Notes under the pieces: model-generated
Told to the model about the DNA's origin: nothing
Database searches by the model: none
Seen by the model: only the letters and a program-made list of their open reading frames with translations
Source: Endocalyx cinctus
Lineage: Eukaryota > Ascomycota > Sordariomycetes > Amphisphaeriales > Apiosporaceae
NCBI GenBank assembly: GCA_001600455.1
Contig: BCKC01000004.1
Coordinates: 496,001 to 560,000, forward strand
Length of the DNA: 64,000 bases
Reading direction: 5' to 3'
Translations under genes and position numbers: made by a program
In this document: piece after piece, positions 59,674 to 64,000 of the stretch
Position numbering within the stretch: position 1 is the stretch's first letter
Layout: the number at the start of each line of letters is the position of its first letter

Positions 59674-59690
59674 TCCCCACTTTTTCTGGA
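59674..59690 (+). repeat. CCCCACTTTTTCTGGA box, copy 2
   Basis: TCCCCACTTTTTCTGGA, identical to copy 3 over 17 bp. Confidence 0.75.
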
Positions 59691-59799
59691 CTCGATTATC
59701 CTCCGAATCATTCCTACAGGTGGCTGGAAATGAAATTTGTGATTGGCCATGTCTTTCGGCTTGCATACATTGGGAAGGGTTGCATGAGATAATCCCGTG

Positions 59800-59816
59800 T
59801 CCCCACTTTTTCTGGA
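59800..59816 (+). repeat. CCCCACTTTTTCTGGA box, copy 3
   Basis: TCCCCACTTTTTCTGGA, 126 bp after copy 2, same orientation. Confidence 0.75.
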
Positions 59817-60249
59817 TAATTGTTTCCTGTATATCCAATCAACTCTCTTTGAAACCTCACCCAAGTCGGGCGAAATGATCGGCATAAATGGTGTGTAAGG
59901 CTGTGCGCGATACCCATCTCTGATATATAACAGATGCAAAAAACCATCACCTCTACCCTTTTTGAATACTCCAAGGACAATCAATCAGTCTTCTACTCTT
60001 AGACCAACCATTCACATCACTAGAGTTCGCATCTTCAAGTTCTTGTCTTGAGGTTACCAACTACAAAGTTTATTGATATAATTATCATCCCCCTTTTCTC
60101 AGCCTCTGATTCAGTTCGAGCTGCACCAGGACGTACTTTGATAACTCATCTAGGTTGCTTCAAACGCGAATCACTACAACGATTATCTACGCTGTAAACT
60201 GCTGCTCAACGCTTGTGGGCTATATTACACCTCCACACGAATCATAATT

Positions 60250-63200
60250 ATGTCGACACAAGCAGCGCCCGTAACATCCAAAGCTCGTCAAAGAATGAGT
60301 CACCAAGAATGGGATCAATATGAGTCTCTCGTCAGACGCTTATTCCTAGCCGAGAACAAGTCAGCTCGAGATATTGTCAATTATTTCGAAACTCGATTTA
60401 ACCTCAAAGTCGCGTACGTAGCTACTATCTTCACTGAATTTACAGGTGTTTTGACTGACTAGTTTGATGAAGTTCATGGGAAATAAGGGAACAATGCGGA
60501 AGATGGAACATAAGAAAGAACTTGACTAAAGCTGAAAGCACCTTCATGGTCAACCAATCGAAATCGGCATCCAAGAAATCAGTGATCGTGCAACCGGAGT
60601 TCACCCTCACCGGTCGCACAGTAACCCAACGAAGGTTGAAGAAAATCTCCTATAGGAACAAATTCTTTCTAAAATCCTCCTCTACAGTTCCTACAGGTAA
60701 GCTCACTCAATCGGCTGTCTAGTATTATGGCATCGGTGAAATTGACACGAAGGCATAGGCCCTGGAAGTTCCGAACCCAAAGCAATCCCCTTTCCAGTTG
60801 CGCCATCCAAGGATATCAGGATCCTTGGCGCACTTCCTCTCCGAGGCGCCTCGAAGTGGAAACCTTATTCAAAGAAATACCACCCACTTCCTTGGATTAG
60901 CTTCCTCGAGAATGATCAACTCCAGATCAATATCGAAAAGGCGGTTTTTGGAACGAATGGCCAGAAAAACTTGGCGCCCGGTGGGGCCGCGCTTTTCCAC
61001 TTTCCTCCGGGCCCAATGAGTTACGCAGAATCAGACATCCGGAATTTTGGAACGACGCTCACCAACATCATGCCAGAGATCTACAAAGGGGAGAGTTTTA
61101 ATAGAGCCAAATCAATTACACTAAAGTGGCCAGACCTAGATATGGAGGCAATGAGGGTTGTATTATTCCTATTTTCCAATAACTTCTACTCGCCAAACAC
61201 TATTTGGGTCATTCCACTGTGCAGAAGCCTTGGCTTTAATAACGACCGTATCATCCGGGGTCTATTCCGAATATGTCAAAGCGAGCCCACCGTTGGAGCC
61301 TTCCTCGATAAACTTTTCCTAGCTGCTATTGAAAACCGTGCCGTGGATATTGCTGCAGTCCTCATGCGACAAAGTACACAAATAGTTAATGGAAAGAAAA
61401 TCCGCTTTATGAAGCTACCTATACAAAAGGCACTGGAAAAGTCGATACTTTGGAGAGACGCCAATCTAGCGGAGTCTATCTTGAAGATAAGCGAAAAGCA
61501 TATTCGTAACATTTTAGGACTATCAGCAAATAAAATCCTATCAAAGGCTGCTGGTTCCAAAGACCACGCCTTTGCTACTAGGATAACAACGCTCCTTTTG
61601 GACGTGGGTATAGACCCTAATGATCCTAATAATCTTAATCACATGCCAAATGTTTCAGGAAGCGGACCCCCACTTTTGGAAGCACTAGCAGTTAATAATG
61701 AGACCTTGGCCTTCATCCTCATAGACAGAGGGGCTCAAGTCGGCGAGGAATGGACATTATTTCGAAGTTGTTGTCATCTTGACGGCTTAGCCGCTAGGCA
61801 CACCGTATACACCGAATTAATGTGCAACTGTAGAGAACTGGAGCCATTTAGGTTTCGCACAAATTCGGAAGAAGCCCGTTGGAAAGAGGAGGTTTCAAAT
61901 CGCCAGGACCAGACCGAGAAGGATGTACTAGAAATATTCATGCGGTTAGAAAAGAAAATATCTACCCTTAACTTTCTCCCGCAGGCTAGACAATCTATGC
62001 CGAGTACTAGGTCACTTCACGTGTGTATAAGTGCAGCTTTTCACGGATACATCAGTTTCTTTGAGAAGTTGGCGTGGACAGCCGATGAAATGAACCAATC
62101 CAACATACTTGGGCTCTCTCCGCTATGTGCGGCGGTTCATGGGAGACAAGACAAAACTTGTCGCTATCTGCTTGAAAAGGGAGCCGATCCTAACATTTGC
62201 CTAAATGATCACGACAACGTGTCTCGATTCTCCCCATTACACGAGGCAGTCTATCGTGGTTCTTATTCAATTCTCATGTTATTGCTGGATTTTGGCGCGA
62301 AAACAAATGTGAAAATTAAAAGACCGGAACCATGGGATTATAGCGATTATCGCCCTTCGTGTCTTGACTGCAACGAGAAGTGCGATGAGTACCTCGACTT
62401 TCCGGGGAAACATGAAAGGTGTATAGCCCAGAGCGAACTTGTATTGACGCAGGGTTTCAGTCCCCTTACAATTGCTGTCGTACGACATCATTGGGTGATT
62501 GCTGAACTATTAGCTCAGAGAGATGAGGCCCGTATCAGCGCCGTGGATCTCTATATCGCGGTAAAAGAAGGTCAGGAAACCCTTCTGAGGATGATGTTAA
62601 CGAAATATCTCGACAACATCAATCGTCCTCTCGGTGGACCTGATGGTCAAACCATTCTGCAAATTGCATTAGAAGCAAAACTCTTCAGCATAGGCCGAAT
62701 TCTTGTCGAAGCCGGGGCAACCATGGATTCCGTACAAGCAATTCAGCTGAACACTTCGCTCAACCATGAACCGCTGAAACTCTTTCGTGCGTTTGGAACC
62801 TATTCGCTCGGCGCTTTGCAAAATTTTACGAAAGGACTTGAGCTTGGCGATGACATCATAAATTTACGACAACCAAGATCTCTCTTGGAAACGGCCATGC
62901 TGAGAGAAAGTGCTGATATCGCAAGCTTTGCCGTGGAACTTTTACATGACGCCTATGATTCAGGCGCGCTATGTGCTTGTGTTTTCAAGATCTTGTCGAC
63001 ATCAAATCCCATTTATTACACTGTTTTGAAGAAACTTCTAGATCGGCGCCGGCACATATGCCCAGGTTTCAATGCCGTTCTGGAAAATACCGCTGTTGCG
63101 ATGGCTGCTCGCTATAATTCGTCGGAGCTATTCGATATCCTACTCAACATCCCACAGTGGGTGGATGAGCCATCGATTGTGCCTGAAATTGAAACTGGTT

Positions 63201-64000
63201 TATCAGAATTCACCAGGTCAGCTCCAACCAGGCCTAAAGGGATAATTTGGGATACTTACCATCTATTCAAGCATATCACGTGGACCGATTGGCATCATGA
63301 TAATCCATGTTTGATCTCAGTTCTATTTTCAGCTGTGAAAACAGGAAACCGGGACGTGATCATGCGATTACTAGCCATGGGATATCGGCCAGATGCACTA
63401 ACTATCTCCGTAGCGCTGGAATGCAACTTTCACATAAATATCTTGACTATCCTTGTGCAGAACTGTGCCGACATCAATTCTCCATATAGAACAGGGGAAT
63501 CTGACTTTATTGGCGATTATTTTTATTCTCATAATCCATTATACCTTGCCATATTGAAAGAAAATCTAGCTGCCGTCAAGCTTCTCACTGACCATGGAGC
63601 TGATGTCAACATTTCATATTTCTTTGACCGCCGAAGTTTATCCTGCGATATGGCTTTCTTCTCGCTGAACCTTCTACAAAGGGCTTGCATTGTGCTTAGC
63701 GCTACTGCAATTGCTCGTCACCTCATCGAAAAAGGAGCAGATATTAACGCAAAGCCCTCTGATAATCATGGCTTAACTGCCGTTCAAGCTGCCGCCGCGG
63801 CGGGGTCTCTTGTCCTCGCAAGGGATCTTATTGAACTAGGAGCAGATGCAAATGCACGCCGGAGCCATGTTGGAGGAAGAACATGTTTAGAGTCAGCAGC
63901 AGAGTTTGGACGCATCGACATGGTGCAATTTCTCTTAAATGAACACGTCGAGGTTAAAGGAGAGTACCGGGTTCAGTACATTCGTGCGGTCGCACTTGCA
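60250..64000 (+). CDS. Clr5-domain ankyrin-repeat protein, 3' end off window
   Basis: Exons 60250-60413, 60473-60696 and 60753 to beyond 64000 give at least 1,212 residues; the third exon stays open for 3.2 kb to the window edge. The N-terminus (about 15-80) is a Clr5 domain: HQEWDQYESLVRRLFLAENK, DIVNYFETRFNLKV, then CGRWNIRKNL rebuilt across intron 1. A Lys/Ser-rich linker and a region without clear repeats follow. Ankyrin repeats become obvious from about residue 570 (GLSPLCAAVHG, YLLEKGADPN, SPLHEAVYRGSY) and continue to the edge (LLTDHGADVN, LIEKGADINA, LIELGADANA). Clr5-ankyrin proteins are expanded in Pezizomycotina, sometimes with NLR-like architecture, but their role is unknown. No NACHT motif is seen here. 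Confidence 0.9.

Larger units (their letters stand above)
59273..60249. other. Region with repeated CCCCACTTTTTCTGG boxes upstream of Clr5-ankyrin gene
   Basis: About 1 kb. It contains three copies of a roughly 15-bp box, and the leader of the gene at 60250. The 120-codon minus-strand frame at 59622-59984 gains its repeated SRKSGD from the box itself and is not supported as a gene. Confidence 0.5.

Noticed and set aside
59622..59984. 120-codon minus-strand frame with repeated SRKSGD
   Set aside because: The repeated peptide is only the translation of the repeated CCCCACTTTTTCTGG box.

Overview
This window is nuclear DNA from a filamentous ascomycete (Pezizomycotina, most likely Sordariomycetes). 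Genes carry many short GT-AG introns (about 50-175 nt). The set includes fungal families such as a Clr5-ankyrin protein, a 2EXR-type protein, a DUF7770-like protein, a GT31-like transferase and small secreted cysteine-rich proteins. Gene islands of balanced base composition alternate with long AT-rich, microsatellite-bearing stretches. One ambiguous base (53147) lies in a poly-A run. All gene models were spliced by eye from reading frame, splice sites and family motifs.

Left part (1-12.8 kb), secretome-like: a subtilisin-type protease running off the left edge (minus) diverges from a secreted M43 metalloprotease (plus). A 78-residue cysteine-rich secreted protein, a probable intron-containing tRNA-Glu, and a secreted protein of three tandem TWxC-ending units with a cut-off fourth follow. 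A frameshifted ankyrin relic lies directly behind the last gene. Middle-left (12.8-18.5 kb), housekeeping: a PEBP-family protein, an OSBP/Kes1-type sterol/lipid transfer protein and a Golgi-type GT31-like transferase with a PAN/apple-like tail. Then comes about 4.4 kb of AT-rich, repeat-rich DNA.

22.9-29.9 kb holds two more small secreted cysteine-rich proteins and a DUF7770-like protein, separated by AT-rich spacers. 29.9-41.2 kb is a conserved island: a nine-exon secreted GH3 beta-glucosidase, the retromer subunit VPS35, and a type II membrane protein of the transferrin receptor/glutamate carboxypeptidase family whose catalytic residues are lost (Tre1/Tre2-like). VPS35 and the Tre-like protein both act in endosomal sorting of membrane cargo, although physical adjacency alone does not show a link.

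43.5-52.7 kb: an intronless 2EXR protein, an SDR oxidoreductase convergent with a PTS1-tagged (C-terminal SKL) acyl-CoA synthetase, and an asparagine-synthetase-domain protein (ASNSD1-like). 53.1-64 kb: initiator tRNA-Met, decayed SDR and cytochrome P450 genes (a relic of a metabolic locus), a small basic/acidic probably nuclear protein, a possible small membrane protein, three copies of a CCCCACTTTTTCTGG box, and a very long Clr5-ankyrin protein running off the right edge.
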